Part shown: positions 49,383-58,811 of the stretch, in pieces
Position numbering within the stretch: position 1 is the stretch's first letter
Layout: each line of letters starts with the position of its first letter
NCBI RefSeq assembly: GCF_000015725.1
Contig: NC_008825.1
Span: 186,001-250,000 of the forward strand
Source: Methylibium petroleiphilum PM1
GTDB taxonomy: Bacteria > Pseudomonadota > Gammaproteobacteria > Burkholderiales > Burkholderiaceae_C
Length of the DNA stretch: 64,000 nucleotides
Direction of reading: 5' to 3'
The notes under the pieces: model-generated
The model's database searches: none
Told to the model about the DNA's origin: nothing
Seen by the model: the letters and a program-made list of their open reading frames with translations, nothing else
Position numbers and translations under genes: made by a program

Positions 49383-52076
49383 TCACACCACCACGTTGAC
49401 CAGCCGGCCGGGCACCACCACCACCTTCTTCGGCGTGCGGCCCTCGGCGAACTTCGCGAGCTCGGGGCTGGCCAGCGCAGCGGCCTCGATCGCCGCCCGG
49501 TCGGCCGACGCGGGCACCTTCAGCGCACCGCGCAGCTTGCCGTTGACCTGCAGCACCAGCTCGATCTCGTCCTGCACCAGCGCCTGTTCGTCGACCGCCG
49601 GCCAGGGCGCGTCGAGCAGGTCGCCGTGGGCCGCGGCGTAGCCGAGGTCCTGCCACAGCGCGTGCGCGATGTGCGGCGCGGCGGGGTAGAGCGCACGCAA
49701 CAGGATGCCCAGGCCCTCGCGCAGCGCCGCGCGGTCGGCGGCGGTGTCGGCGAGCGCGGCGCTTTCCAGCGCATTGAGCAGCTTCATCGCGCCGGAGACG
49801 ACAGTGTTGTACTGCAGGCGGTCGTAGTCGTGGCTCACCTGGCGCAGCAGCAGATGCACGTCGCGCCGCAGGTCGATGGCGGCGCGCGAGGCGTCGGCGA
49901 AGTCGGTGCCGGCGGCCTGCACGGCCTCGCGCTGCTTCGTCGCGAAGGCCCACAGCCGGCGCAGATAGCGGAAGCTGCCCTCGGCACCCGAGTCCGACCA
50001 CGCGGCGCTCTGGTCCGGCGGGCCGGCGAACATCGTGAACAGGCGCGCCGTGTCGGCGCCGAACTTCGCGATGATGTCGCGCGGCTCGACCACGTTGTTC
50101 TTCGACTTCGACATCTTCTCGATGCCGCCCAGCTGCACCGGCTGGCCGTCCTCGCGCGCGATCGCACCGACCGGATGGCCCTTGTCGTCGAACTGCACCT
50201 CCACTTCGCTGGGGTAGAACCAGCGCTTCTTGCCCGAGGCGTCCTCGCGGTAATAGGACTCGTTGAGCAGCATGCCCTGGGTGAAGAGCTTCGTGAACGG
50301 CTCGTCGAACTTGACCAGCCCGCAGTCGCGCATCGCCTTGGTCCAGAAGCGCGCGTACAGCAGGTGCAGCACCGCGTGCTCGATGCCGCCGATGTACTGG
50401 TCCATCGGCATCCAGTAGTCGTTGCGCGAGTCGACCATCGCCGCGTCGCTGTCGGGGCAGCAATAGCGCATGTAGTACCACGACGAATCGACGAAGGTGT
50501 CCATCGTGTCCGTCTCGCGCTTGGCCGGGGCGCCGCACTTCGGGCAGGCCACGTTCAGGAAGGCGGCGCTCTTGTTCAGCGGGTTGCCCGAGCCGTCGGG
50601 GATCAGGTCCTCGGGCAGCAGCACCGGCAGGTCCTGCTCGGGCACCGGCACGTCGCCGCACCCGGGGTTGTCGGACCCCGGTCCCGATCCGGTGCAATGG
50701 ATGATGGGGATCGGCGTACCCCAGTAGCGCTGGCGGCTGATGCCCCAGTCGCGCAGGCGCCAGGTGGTCTTCTTGTCGCCCAGGCCCTGAGCGGCCAGCG
50801 CCGCGGCCACCGCGTCGACCGCCACCGGGTAGCTCAGTCCGCTCAGGTTGCCGGAGTTGATGGTCACGCCGCGCTGCTTGTCGGCATACCAGTCCTGCCA
50901 GTGGTCGTAGCTGAAGTGTTCGCCGTCGACGTGCACCACCTGCAAGATGTCGATGCCGTACTTCTTGGCGAACGCGAAATCACGCTCGTCGTGGGCCGGC
51001 ACGCCCATCACGGCGCCGTCGCCGTAGCCCATCAGCACGTAGTTGCCGACCCACACCGGCACCGGCGCGCCGCTCAGCGGATGCTTCACGAACAAGCCGG
51101 TCGGCCGGCCTTCCTTGTCCTTGGTGGCCAGTTCGGCCTCGGTCGTGCCGCCGGCCTTGCAGGTTTCGATGAAGGCGGCGAGGTCCGGGTCCGAGGCAGC
51201 GGCATGCGTCGCCAGCGGGTGCTCGGGTGCGACCGCGCAGAAGGTCACGCCCATGATGGTGTCGGCACGCGTCGTGAAGACGTGCATCAGGCCGTCGCCG
51301 ACCAACGTGCCGTCGGCGTCGCGGATCTCGTGCGGGAAGGCGAAGCGCACGCCGGCGCTCTTGCCGATCCAGTGCTCCTGCATCAGCCGCACGCGCTCGG
51401 GCCAGCCGTGCAGGAAGCCGGGGCTGGCCGGGTCGGCGACGTTGGCCAGCAGTTCGTCGGCGTACTGCGTGATCGCGAGGTAGTAGCCCGGGATCTCGCG
51501 CCGTTCCACCGGGGCGCCGCTGCGCCAGCCGCGGCCGTCGATCACCTGTTCGTTGGCGAGCACGGTCTGGTCGACCGGGTCCCAGTTCACGACCTGTGTC
51601 TTCTTGTAGGCGATGCCCTTCTCGAGCAGCTTCAGGAAGAACCACTGATTCCACTTGTAGTAATCCGGGTCGCAGGTGGCGACCTCGCGCGACCAGTCGA
51701 AGGCCAGCCCGAGCGGTTGCATCTGCGACTTCATGTCGGCGATGTTGTCGCGCGTCCACTGCGCCGGCGCCACCTTCTTGTCGATCGCCGCGTTCTCCGC
51801 CGGCAGGCCGAAGGCGTCCCAGCCCATCGGCATCAGGACGTTGTAGCCCTTCATGCGCAGGTAGCGCGCCATCATGTCGTTGATGGTGTAGTTGCGCACG
51901 TGGCCCATGTGCAGCTTGCCGCTGGGGTAGGGCAGCATCGAGCAGGCGTAGAACTTCGGGCGGCTCGTGTCCTCGACGACGCGGTGCGCGTCGCGCGCAG
52001 TCCAGTGCGCGTGGGCGGCGGCTTCGATCGCGCCGGGTTCGTAAGCGGAGGCGGGGGCTGGATGCGGGGTGCTCAT
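49383..52076 (-). CDS. leuS: Leucyl-tRNA synthetase
   Basis: An 897-residue class Ia synthetase. The HIGH motif is HMGH at residues 56-59 ([14 protein letters not shown]), and the KMSKS motif is present near residue 653. An editing (CP1) domain and a C-terminal tRNA-binding domain are present by length. ATG at 52076 ([10 protein letters not shown]) is chosen; a start three codons upstream is possible. leuS heads the leuS-lptE-holA group. Confidence 0.98.
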   Translation of the reverse strand: MSTPHPAPASAYEPGAIEAAAHAHWTARDAHRVVEDTSRPKFYACSMLPYPSGKLHMGHVRNYTINDMMARYLRMKGYNVLMPMGWDAFGLPAENAAIDKKVAPAQWTRDNIADMKSQMQPLGLAFDWSREVATCDPDYYKWNQWFFLKLLEKGIAYKKTQVVNWDPVDQTVLANEQVIDGRGWRSGAPVERREIPGYYLAITQYADELLANVADPASPGFLHGWPERVRLMQEHWIGKSAGVRFAFPHEIRDADGTLVGDGLMHVFTTRADTIMGVTFCAVAPEHPLATHAAASDPDLAAFIETCKAGGTTEAELATKDKEGRPTGLFVKHPLSGAPVPVWVGNYVLMGYGDGAVMGVPAHDERDFAFAKKYGIDILQVVHVDGEHFSYDHWQDWYADKQRGVTINSGNLSGLSYPVAVDAVAAALAAQGLGDKKTTWRLRDWGISRQRYWGTPIPIIHCTGSGPGSDNPGCGDVPVPEQDLPVLLPEDLIPDGSGNPLNKSAAFLNVACPKCGAPAKRETDTMDTFVDSSWYYMRYCCPDSDAAMVDSRNDYWMPMDQYIGGIEHAVLHLLYARFWTKAMRDCGLVKFDEPFTKLFTQGMLLNESYYREDASGKKRWFYPSEVEVQFDDKGHPVGAIAREDGQPVQLGGIEKMSKSKNNVVEPRDIIAKFGADTARLFTMFAGPPDQSAAWSDSGAEGSFRYLRRLWAFATKQREAVQAAGTDFADASRAAIDLRRDVHLLLRQVSHDYDRLQYNTVVSGAMKLLNALESAALADTAADRAALREGLGILLRALYPAAPHIAHALWQDLGYAAAHGDLLDAPWPAVDEQALVQDEIELVLQVNGKLRGALKVPASADRAAIEAAALASPELAKFAEGRTPKKVVVVPGRLVNVVV

Positions 52077-52167
52077 GCAGGGCACGGGCGCTGCGATGGC
52101 GCCGTCTCGGGAAAGTCGATGGATTCTAGGGCGCGACCCGTCGAGGACGACGGGCGTGCCGTGGCGC

Positions 52168-52605
<438 letters not shown>

Positions 52606-52611
52606 GACGGT

Positions 52612-53292
52612 TCAGCCTCGCTCGGTGCCCGGGCGGGGCGCCGAGGCGTCGTCGAGCAGCATCTCGCGCAGGTCGTGAGCGAAGCCCTCGAGTTCGGCCT
52701 CGCAGGCGCCGACCAGCTTGCCGAACACGTTGTAGGCCAGCACCGCGGGGATCGCGACCGCGAGGCCAGCGGCCGTCATGACCAGGGCCTCGCCGACCGG
52801 GCCGGAGATGCGGTCGATGCTCAGGTTGCCGGCCGCGGCGATGCCGAGCAGCGCGTGGTAGATGCCCCAGACGGTGCCGAACAGGCCGATGAAGGGCGCC
52901 GTCGCGCCGATCGACGCGAGCAGCACCTGGCCGAACTGCAGTTGCATCAGCACGCCGTGCAAGGCGTCGCGCAGGCGGCGCGTGAGCTGCGAGGCGCGCG
53001 CGCCGGCGGCCTCGAGCGTGCCACCGCGGGCGGACTGCAGCCCGGCGTCGAGCAGGGGCACCAGCGCCGCCTCGCGATCGAAAATCTGCAACTGCGTGCG
53101 GGCTGCCGCCAGATCGGGCGCGGCCCAGAACGCCGGGACGGCGCGCGCGAGGTCGGCACGCACCCGGCGCAGCAGCCAGGACTTCCAGAAGATCAGCACC
53201 CACGCGCTGACCGACATCAGCAACAGCAGCGCGGCGACGAGGCGGGTGATCGCGTCACCCTCGGACCAGAAGTGCACGAGACCGCTGGTCAC
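52612..53292 (-). CDS. MotA/TolQ/ExbB-family proton channel protein
   Basis: A 226-residue protein with three membrane helices: one N-terminal ([20 protein letters not shown]) and two in the conserved second half ([20 protein letters not shown], where [17 protein letters not shown] is the family signature; [20 protein letters not shown]). It forms the ring around the ExbD/TolR-like helix. It overlaps dapB upstream by 4 bases, an arrangement common in Burkholderiales. Confidence 0.93.
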   Translation of the reverse strand: MTSGLVHFWSEGDAITRLVAALLLLMSVSAWVLIFWKSWLLRRVRADLARAVPAFWAAPDLAAARTQLQIFDREAALVPLLDAGLQSARGGTLEAAGARASQLTRRLRDALHGVLMQLQFGQVLLASIGATAPFIGLFGTVWGIYHALLGIAAAGNLSIDRISGPVGEALVMTAAGLAVAIPAVLAYNVFGKLVGACEAELEGFAHDLREMLLDDASAPRPGTERG

Positions 53293-54119
53293 GTCGCCAC
53301 GAGGCCCAGAACGGCCTCCATGCCGTAGAGGCCGCGCTGCTGGTCGGCGAGGAAACGCACCGCGCGCAGGCTGCCCTGGGCATAGGTGGCGCGACTGCTG
53401 GACTTGTGCGTGATCTCGATGCGCTCGCCAGTGCCGGCGAACAGCACGGTGTGATCGCCGACGATGTCGCCGCCGCGCACGGTGGCGAAGCCGATCGTCG
53501 ACGGATCGCGTTCACCGGTGACGCCCTCGCGACCGTAGACCGCGCAGGACTTCAGATCGCGGCCCAGCGCGTCGGCCACCACTTCGCCCATCTTCAGCGC
53601 GGTGCCGCTGGGGGCGTCGACCTTGTGGCGGTGGTGGGCCTCGATGATCTCGATGTCGTAGCCCTGGCTCAGTGCCTTGGCAGCGGTGGCCAGCAGCTGC
53701 AGAACCACATTCACGCCCACGCTCATGTTGGGCGCCATCACGATGGCGATGTGCTGCGCGGCCTCGGAGATGCGAGCCTTGCCGGCCTCGTCGAAACCGG
53801 TGGTGCCGATCACCAGCTGCACGCCGAGCTCGCGGCAGGCCTGCAGGTGGGCCAGCGTGCCCTCGGGGCGCGTGAAGTCGATCAGGACCTGGGCGTTCGC
53901 GAGCCCGGTACGCAGGTCGTCGGTGATCATCACGCCGCTGCGCTGGCCGAGGAAACCGGCGGCATCCTGCCCGAGCTGGGGGCTGTCGGGCCGGTCGAGC
54001 GCGCCCGCCAGCACGCAGTCGTCCGAGGCCAGCACGGCCTCGATCAGCATGTGGCCCATGCGGCCCGACGCACCGGCGATCGCGATGCGGCGCCGTTCAG
54101 CCGCGGCCACCGCCTTCAC
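53289..54119 (-). CDS. dapB: 4-hydroxy-tetrahydrodipicolinate reductase
   Basis: A 276-residue enzyme of lysine and diaminopimelate synthesis. The nucleotide-binding motif GASGRMG is at residues 16-22, GTTGFDEAG and APNMSVGVN follow, and the DapB signature [15 protein letters not shown] carries the catalytic His and Lys. The start is GTG, overlapping the bamE stop as GTGA. Confidence 0.97.
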   Translation of the reverse strand: MKAVAAAERRRIAIAGASGRMGHMLIEAVLASDDCVLAGALDRPDSPQLGQDAAGFLGQRSGVMITDDLRTGLANAQVLIDFTRPEGTLAHLQACRELGVQLVIGTTGFDEAGKARISEAAQHIAIVMAPNMSVGVNVVLQLLATAAKALSQGYDIEIIEAHHRHKVDAPSGTALKMGEVVADALGRDLKSCAVYGREGVTGERDPSTIGFATVRGGDIVGDHTVLFAGTGERIEITHKSSSRATYAQGSLRAVRFLADQQRGLYGMEAVLGLVAT

Positions 54120-54667
54120 GGCGTCGCCTCCAGCGGCGGGTAGTCGCGGGCCGGGCCCTGCGGCGCGCTGTTCGGCTCCGGGATGCTGCCCTTGGCGGGC
54201 ATCGGCAGCGCCTTGAGCTGTTCGTCGTTCAAGGCCAGGGTCGGCACCTTGGCGCCTTTCGTGCTCTTGGTGTCGATCGACGACACGAAGTCGCGCTCGC
54301 TCGGCAGTTCGTCGGCCTCGAAGGATTTCATCGTGTCGCCATCGAACAGCACGGTGACGCGGCGCTGCTGATAGGCTGCGCCCGGGCGCCGGATCGTGAA
54401 CACGTAGTCCCAGCGGTCGGCGTGGAAGATGTCGGCGAGCAGCGGTGACCCCAGGGTGTCACGGACCTGCGCCCGCGTCATGCCGGGCTTGACGGCAGCA
54501 GCCATCTCCTGCGTCACGACGTTGCCCTGAACAACCTCGACGCGATAAGGGGTGATCAGCCCGAACAGGCGGTCCGACGTGGAGCGCATGGAACTGCAGC
54601 CGCCGAGCACGACGGACGCCAGCAGCAGGCACAGGGCACGGAGGTGGGGCGAGGAAGGCATGGACAT
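54116..54667 (-). CDS. bamE: Outer-membrane assembly lipoprotein BamE
   Basis: A 183-residue lipoprotein of the BAM complex. The lipobox LASVVLGGC has Cys24 as the lipidated residue. The SmpA/OmlA domain follows: [37 protein letters not shown] and the [12 protein letters not shown] strand. The C-terminal tail is longer than in E. coli. The start could be 54667 or the ATG two codons later. It is divergent from fur, a conserved layout. Confidence 0.93.
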   Translation of the reverse strand: MSMPSSPHLRALCLLLASVVLGGCSSMRSTSDRLFGLITPYRVEVVQGNVVTQEMAAAVKPGMTRAQVRDTLGSPLLADIFHADRWDYVFTIRRPGAAYQQRRVTVLFDGDTMKSFEADELPSERDFVSSIDTKSTKGAKVPTLALNDEQLKALPMPAKGSIPEPNSAPQGPARDYPPLEATP

Positions 54668-54780
54668 CGGTGCAGCAGGCGGGCCGCTGCGAGAGCGACG
54701 GGGTGCCCGCCGCACCAGGGCCGCAGGCTCGATATGATCCAAGAATTCTAGTGGAGCCCACCTGCCCCGAGGACCTGCCG

Positions 54781-55218
54781 ATGACCACCCATGCCGAAGA
54801 CCTCAAGAGCAGCGGACTCAAGGCCACCCTGCCGCGCCTCAAGATCCTCGAGGTGTTCCAGACCTCGGCGGTGCGCCACCTGACGGCCGAGGACGTCTAC
54901 AAGCACTTGCTGGCCGACGGTTCCGACATCGGCCTGGCCACGGTCTACCGGGTGCTGATGCAGTTCGAGCAGGCCGGCATCCTGTCTCGCAATCACTTCG
55001 AGTCGGGCAAGTCGGTGTTCGAGCTCAACGAGGGCAAGCACCATGACCATCTGGTGTGCGTCGTGTGCGGGCGGGTCGAGGAGTTCTACGACGCCGAGAT
55101 CGAGAAGCGCCAGCTGCAGATTGCCCGCGAGCGAGGCTACGAGCTGCAGGACCACTCGCTCGCGCTCTACGTGATCTGCGGGCGCGACGGCTGCAAGGGC
55201 AGCAACTCGCCGCGCTGA
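54781..55218 (+). CDS. fur: Ferric uptake regulator
   Basis: A 145-residue iron-responsive repressor. The winged helix is residues about 1-85 ([16 protein letters not shown]), the HHDH metal motif is at 87-90, and two cysteine pairs form the structural zinc site (Cys93/Cys96 in CVVC, Cys133/Cys138). The ATG is preceded by GAGGACC at a normal distance. A TATGAT box lies 41 bases upstream (54734-54739), but without a good -35. No clear Fur box was recognised in the intergenic region. Confidence 0.96.
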   Translation: MTTHAEDLKSSGLKATLPRLKILEVFQTSAVRHLTAEDVYKHLLADGSDIGLATVYRVLMQFEQAGILSRNHFESGKSVFELNEGKHHDHLVCVVCGRVEEFYDAEIEKRQLQIARERGYELQDHSLALYVICGRDGCKGSNSPR

Positions 55219-55225
55219 CCGACGT

Positions 55226-56182
55226 TCAGATCGGTTCGTCGCCTTCCATCGCGATGCGATGGCGGGCGATGAACTCCTGGTAGGTGTCGATGCCGCGCAG
55301 CTTCAGGATGGTGTTGCGCACTGCGGCTTCGACCAGCACGGCGAGGTTGCGGCCGGCGTCGACCGCGATCACCGCCTTCAGCACCGGTACGTCGAGGACG
55401 TCTTCGTAAAGCGGCTCGTAGGGCAGCCGTTCGAAGTCGCGCTCCATCGTCTCCTTGCGCACCAGGTGCACGATGAGCTTGAGGCGCATCTTGCGACGCA
55501 CCGCGGTCTCACCGAAGATCGCCTTGATGTCGAGCAGGCCGATCCCGCGCACCTCGAGCAGGTTCAGCAGCAGGTCGGGGCAGCGGCCTTCCAGGGCCGT
55601 CTGCGACACCCGGTACAGGTCGACTGCGTCGTCCGCCACGAGGCCGTGGCCGCGCGAGATCAGTTCCAGGCCGAGTTCGCTCTTGCCCAGGCCGGACTCG
55701 CCGGTCAGCAGCACGCCCAGGCCGAGGATGTCCATGAACACGCCGTGCCGCGTGGTGCGGTCGGCGAAGTGCTGGCTCAGGTGGGCGCGCAGCACGTCGA
55801 TCACATGGCCGGCGGATTCCTCGGTCACGAACAGGGGGATGTCGGCGCGTTCGCACATCGCGACCAGCCGGTCCGGCGGCGTCTGCTGGTCGGCCACGAT
55901 CACCACCGGCGGTTCCAGCGTCACGATGCGCGAGATGCGACGTTCCTGGTCTTCCGGGGGAACGTCGACGAGGTAGCGCACCTCGCGTCGCCCGACGATC
56001 TGCACGCGATAGGGGTGGATGTAGTTCAGGTAGCCCACCAGGTCGGCGGCCGACTGGGCATCGCGCACCGCGACCTCGTCGAAGCGGCGCTCCGGGTGGG
56101 CGTGGCCGGCAAGCCATTCCCAGCGCAGCGCGGTGCGGTGAGCCTCGAACAGCGCCTCTGCGCTGATGACGGTGGGCTTCAT
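55226..56182 (-). CDS. hprK: HPr kinase/phosphorylase
   Basis: A 318-residue bifunctional enzyme that phosphorylates and dephosphorylates the PTS carrier HPr (or NPr). The P-loop is GESGLGKS at residues 161-168, and the HprK signature region [18 protein letters not shown] follows. The start ([16 protein letters not shown]) is the family one. The ATG overlaps the stop of an upstream mini-ORF made by a tandem repeat, so translation may depend on coupling. It follows ptsN, as in other betaproteobacteria, and converges on fur. Confidence 0.95.
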
Positions 56183-56313
56183 TGACCGCCTCGGATCGCG
56201 CCAGCCGTTGCGCAGCAAGGCACGCGCGGACGCGGTGCTGCAGAACGAACGGATTGGGGCTTCATTGACCGCCTCGGATCGCGCCAGCCGTTGCGCAGCA
56301 AGGCACGCGCGGA
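56174..56313 (-). repeat. Tandem 83-bp direct repeat in the hprK leader
   Basis: Two copies of an identical 57-base segment at 56174-56230 and 56257-56313, in an 83-bp period whose remaining bases are diverged but alignable. The period is not a multiple of three. The left copy contains the hprK start codon; the right copy and a further partial copy (GCTTCAT near 56345-56351) provide two extra ATG AAG starts. The duplication must have arisen at this site or been copied from elsewhere; other genome copies cannot be checked here. Confidence 0.9.
56179..56265 (-). CDS. Upstream mini-ORF 2 of hprK (28 codons)
   Basis: Reads [16 protein letters not shown] and ends [10 protein letters not shown]; its TGA overlaps the hprK ATG as ATGA. 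It starts with the same GAGGCGGTCAATG context as hprK itself because it lies in the second copy of the repeat. It may be a non-functional by-product or a coupling uORF. Confidence 0.4.
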
Positions 56314-56351
56314 TTCGGTGTCGCAAGACGAGCGGGTTGGGGCTGCTTCAT
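56262..56351 (-). CDS. Upstream mini-ORF 1 of hprK (29 codons)
   Basis: Reads [17 protein letters not shown] and ends with the same [10 protein letters not shown] as mini-ORF 2; the last 16 residues of both are identical. Its TGA overlaps the ATG of mini-ORF 2, again as ATGA, so two mini-ORFs and hprK form a coupled chain. A G-rich ribosome-site-like stretch (GGGGGCGATGCC) precedes its ATG. Confidence 0.35.
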
Positions 56352-56407
56352 GGCATCGCCCCCGATGCAAGCCAGCTGCACCGTTCGAGCCGGGACCGGC
56401 AGGTCGC

Positions 56408-56878
56408 TCACGCGACCGACTTCAGCGGTTCCCAGTTGGCAATCAACTCGTGGAGCTTGGCGGCGTCGGGCTCGGCCTTGAGCTTGTCGCGCAGGGCCCG
56501 GTCCGACAGCAGTTCGGCAATCTCCGAGAGGATCTCGAGGTGTCGCTGTGTGGCCGCTTCGGGCACCAGCAGGAAGATCAGCAGCGACACAGGTTCGTCG
56601 TCCGGAGCGTCGAAACCGATCGGCTGCTGCATGCGGATCACCGCCGCGAGCGGGTTCTTCAGCCCCTTGATCCGGCCGTGCGGGATGGCCACGCCATGTC
56701 CCAGGCCGGTGGATCCCAGGCGTTCACGGGCGAACAGGTTGTCGGTGACCGTCGCCCGTGCGATCGCGTGCCGGTTCTCGAACAGCAGGCCCGCCTGCTC
56801 GAACACGCGCTTCTTGCTGGTGGCGTCCACATCCACCAGCACGTTGCTGGCGGGCAGGATGGCGGAGAGACGGTTCAT
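56408..56878 (-). CDS. ptsN: Nitrogen-PTS EIIA component
   Basis: A 156-residue EIIA(Ntr) protein with the phosphoacceptor His67 in GLGHGVAIPHGRI and the conserved LLVPEAATQRHLEILSEIA helix region. It takes phosphate from NPr/HPr and regulates K+ transport and other targets; a kup gene is in the same window (2104). The gap to hprK (225 bases) contains the tandem repeat leader. Confidence 0.95.
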   Translation of the reverse strand: MNRLSAILPASNVLVDVDATSKKRVFEQAGLLFENRHAIARATVTDNLFARERLGSTGLGHGVAIPHGRIKGLKNPLAAVIRMQQPIGFDAPDDEPVSLLIFLLVPEAATQRHLEILSEIAELLSDRALRDKLKAEPDAAKLHELIANWEPLKSVA

Positions 56879-56943
56879 CTAGGGGCAGCGCCGGTTTCGA
56901 CGGGAGGGGCCTTGGCCAGCGCTTCGCAACAAACGAGTGACAA

Positions 56944-56976
56944 ATTATAGGAAGGAGGCCGATCCCGAGTCTCGGG
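56944..56976 (-). promoter_or_regulatory. Promoter of ptsN with overlapping palindrome
   Basis: A perfect TATAAT (minus strand, 56949-56944) lies about 65 bases upstream of the ptsN start. At the -35 position is the palindrome CCCGAG-T-CTCGGG (56964-56976) instead of TTGACA, suggesting an activator-dependent promoter or an operator. Confidence 0.5.
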
Positions 56977-57053
56977 CGAGCCCTCCAGTCCCCGCGATGA
57001 GGTGCCTGCGGTTGCGGTGCGGCAACGACTTCCCGTCCGATCGGCAAGAACAA

Positions 57054-57071
57054 AGCGGCCCGCAGGCCGCT
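57054..57071 (-). terminator. Terminator after hpf
   Basis: On the minus strand AGCGGCC-TGCG-GGCCGCT is followed by TTGTTCTTG. The 7-bp perfect stem lies 31 bases after the hpf stop and separates hpf from ptsN, which has its own TATAAT box. Confidence 0.65.
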
Positions 57072-57101
57072 CCTTTATGGTCCGTGATCCTTGCGGTGGG
57101 C

Positions 57102-57446
57102 TTACTGCAGATCTGGTGCATCGAGGCGCTTGGCCGAGGCGTGGTGGTGGTCCTGCACCTTGTCCTTGTGGCGGCAGACTTGGCGGTCGAGCTTGTCCAT
57201 CAGCTCGTCGATGGCGGCGTACAGGTCCTCGTGGGCCGATTCGACGAAGATGTCCTTGCCCTTGACGTGCACGTTGACCTCGGCCTTCTGCCGCTTCTCC
57301 TTCTCCTTCTGCTTCTCGACGCTCAGCAGGACATTGATGTCGACGACCTGATCGAAATGTCGAGTGACCCGATCTAGCTTTGTAAGTACATACTCACGCA
57401 GAGAAGGCGTCACTTCGAGATGGTGTCCGCTGATCGTCAGGTTCAT
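57102..57446 (-). CDS. hpf: Ribosome hibernation promoting factor
   Basis: A 114-residue short HPF/YhbH protein that binds idle ribosomes in slow growth. It starts [20 protein letters not shown] and has the conserved [20 protein letters not shown] and [19 protein letters not shown] segments, with a His-rich tail. In most betaproteobacteria hpf follows rpoN; here corA lies divergently upstream and no rpoN is in the window. Confidence 0.94.
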   Translation of the reverse strand: MNLTISGHHLEVTPSLREYVLTKLDRVTRHFDQVVDINVLLSVEKQKEKEKRQKAEVNVHVKGKDIFVESAHEDLYAAIDELMDKLDRQVCRHKDKVQDHHHASAKRLDAPDLQ

Positions 57447-57687
57447 AAGTTCGCCTTTCACTGAGGGTTGAGAAGGAAACCAGCGACGCAGGGACACGAC
57501 ATGCCATGCCCCGACGGTCCGGTTCAGTGTGCGCCCGACGCTGCGGCGTGACAAGCCGATGACCGAGCCGGAAACGGGCCGCAGCGGGCTCGGCGCCCTA
57601 GCGCGAATGCCATAATCCTTGGGTTTCGTTGTCGGAGCTTCCGTTGGACACCACCCCACCTCGGTGACCGTCCACTCCAACCGCTTC

Positions 57688-57777
57688 CGCGCCACTTCGG
57701 GTGGCGCGATACCGCAGGGAGTGAGACGGTCTCGATCTCACTTCCCAAGCCGACCCCGAGCCCAGCTTCCGGGGTCG
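57688..57777 (+). promoter_or_regulatory. Structured leader upstream of corA
   Basis: The 371-base gap 57447-57817 holds no gene but three consecutive hairpins before corA: CGCGCCAC-TTCGG-GTGGCGCG (57688-57708), GTGAGA/TCTCAC with a GGGA/TCCC extension (57717-57746) and CGACCCCG/CGGGGTCG (57751-57777). The middle one has an alternative pairing, GAGAC/GTCTC (57723-57733), that excludes the first form. It may be a regulatory mRNA leader. A CATAAT box at 57611-57616 could be the -10, without a good -35. Confidence 0.5.
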
Positions 57778-57817
57778 AATCCGCGGCGCGTCGGCCCGCG
57801 CGGTTGTTGGAGTTCGC

Positions 57818-58774
57818 ATGCTGAACGTCTTCACGCTCGCCAATGGGCGGCTGTTCCAAGAAGAAATCGAGAGCGCGGCAGCGCTCGCCCATGTGCGGCC
57901 GGTGTGGGTCGACCTGGAAAGCCCGACGCCCGAGGAAAAGGGTTGGCTGGCCGGTCGCTTCGGACTGCAGATTCCCGAGAACATCGTCGACGACGATCTG
58001 GAGGAGTCCGCCCGCTTCTACGAGGAAGACAACGGCGAACTGCACATCCGCTCCGACTTCCTGATCCACGACGAGGCGACACGAAATGTCCGCGTGGCGT
58101 TCATCCTGCACGACAAGGTGCTTTTTTCGGTGCATGCCGAGGACCTGCCGGTGTTCCGCCTGCTGCGGTTGCGGGCGCGCCGCACGCCGGCGCTGATCGA
58201 AGACGCCAAGGACGTGCTGCTCAAGCTCTACGACGCCGACGCCGAGTACTCGGCCGATTCGCTCGAGGGCATCTACGATGAATTGGAGAAGGTGTCGTCG
58301 CGCGTGCTGCAGTCGGAGGTGAACGACCAGACCGCCGCCGAGGTGCTGGCCGCCATCGCGCGCCAGGAAGACTTGAACGGCCGCATCCGCCGCAACGTGA
58401 TGGACACGCGACGCGCGGTCAGCTTCATGATGCGCAGCCGCCTGCTCAATGCCGAGCAGTTCGAGGAGGCGCGCCAGATCCTGCGCGACATCGACTCGCT
58501 GGATTCGCACACCGCCTTCCTGTTCGACAAGATCAACTTCCTGATGGATGCCATCGTCGGCTTCATCAACATCAACCAGAACAAGATCATCAAGTTGTTC
58601 TCGGTGGCCAGCGTCGCGCTGCTGCCGCCGACGCTGATCGCCAGCATCTACGGCATGAACTTCAAGGCGATGCCGGAACTCGACTGGAGCCTGGGCTATC
58701 CGTACGCGCTGGGCCTGATGGTCGCGTCGGTGATCGCGCCGTTCTGGTATTTCCGTCGCAAGGGTTGGCTGTGA
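57818..58774 (+). CDS. corA: Magnesium/cobalt transport protein CorA
   Basis: A 318-residue pentameric Mg2+ channel. A large cytoplasmic domain is followed by two C-terminal helices; the selectivity motif GMN is at residues 279-281 (IYGMNFKAMPELDW), and the basic C-terminus RRKGWL is the usual CorA ending. The ATG at 57818 follows a TTGGAG site. It is divergent from hpf. Confidence 0.95.
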   Translation: MLNVFTLANGRLFQEEIESAAALAHVRPVWVDLESPTPEEKGWLAGRFGLQIPENIVDDDLEESARFYEEDNGELHIRSDFLIHDEATRNVRVAFILHDKVLFSVHAEDLPVFRLLRLRARRTPALIEDAKDVLLKLYDADAEYSADSLEGIYDELEKVSSRVLQSEVNDQTAAEVLAAIARQEDLNGRIRRNVMDTRRAVSFMMRSRLLNAEQFEEARQILRDIDSLDSHTAFLFDKINFLMDAIVGFININQNKIIKLFSVASVALLPPTLIASIYGMNFKAMPELDWSLGYPYALGLMVASVIAPFWYFRRKGWL

Positions 58775-58811
58775 TGGCGGCGCGGGGTCTCCGCGCTGCC
58801 GGTGAGACGCG

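Noticed and set aside
56174-56313. CRISPR-like repeat
   Set aside because: Only two full copies, a very long identical unit and no spacers; it is a tandem duplication overlapping a gene start.
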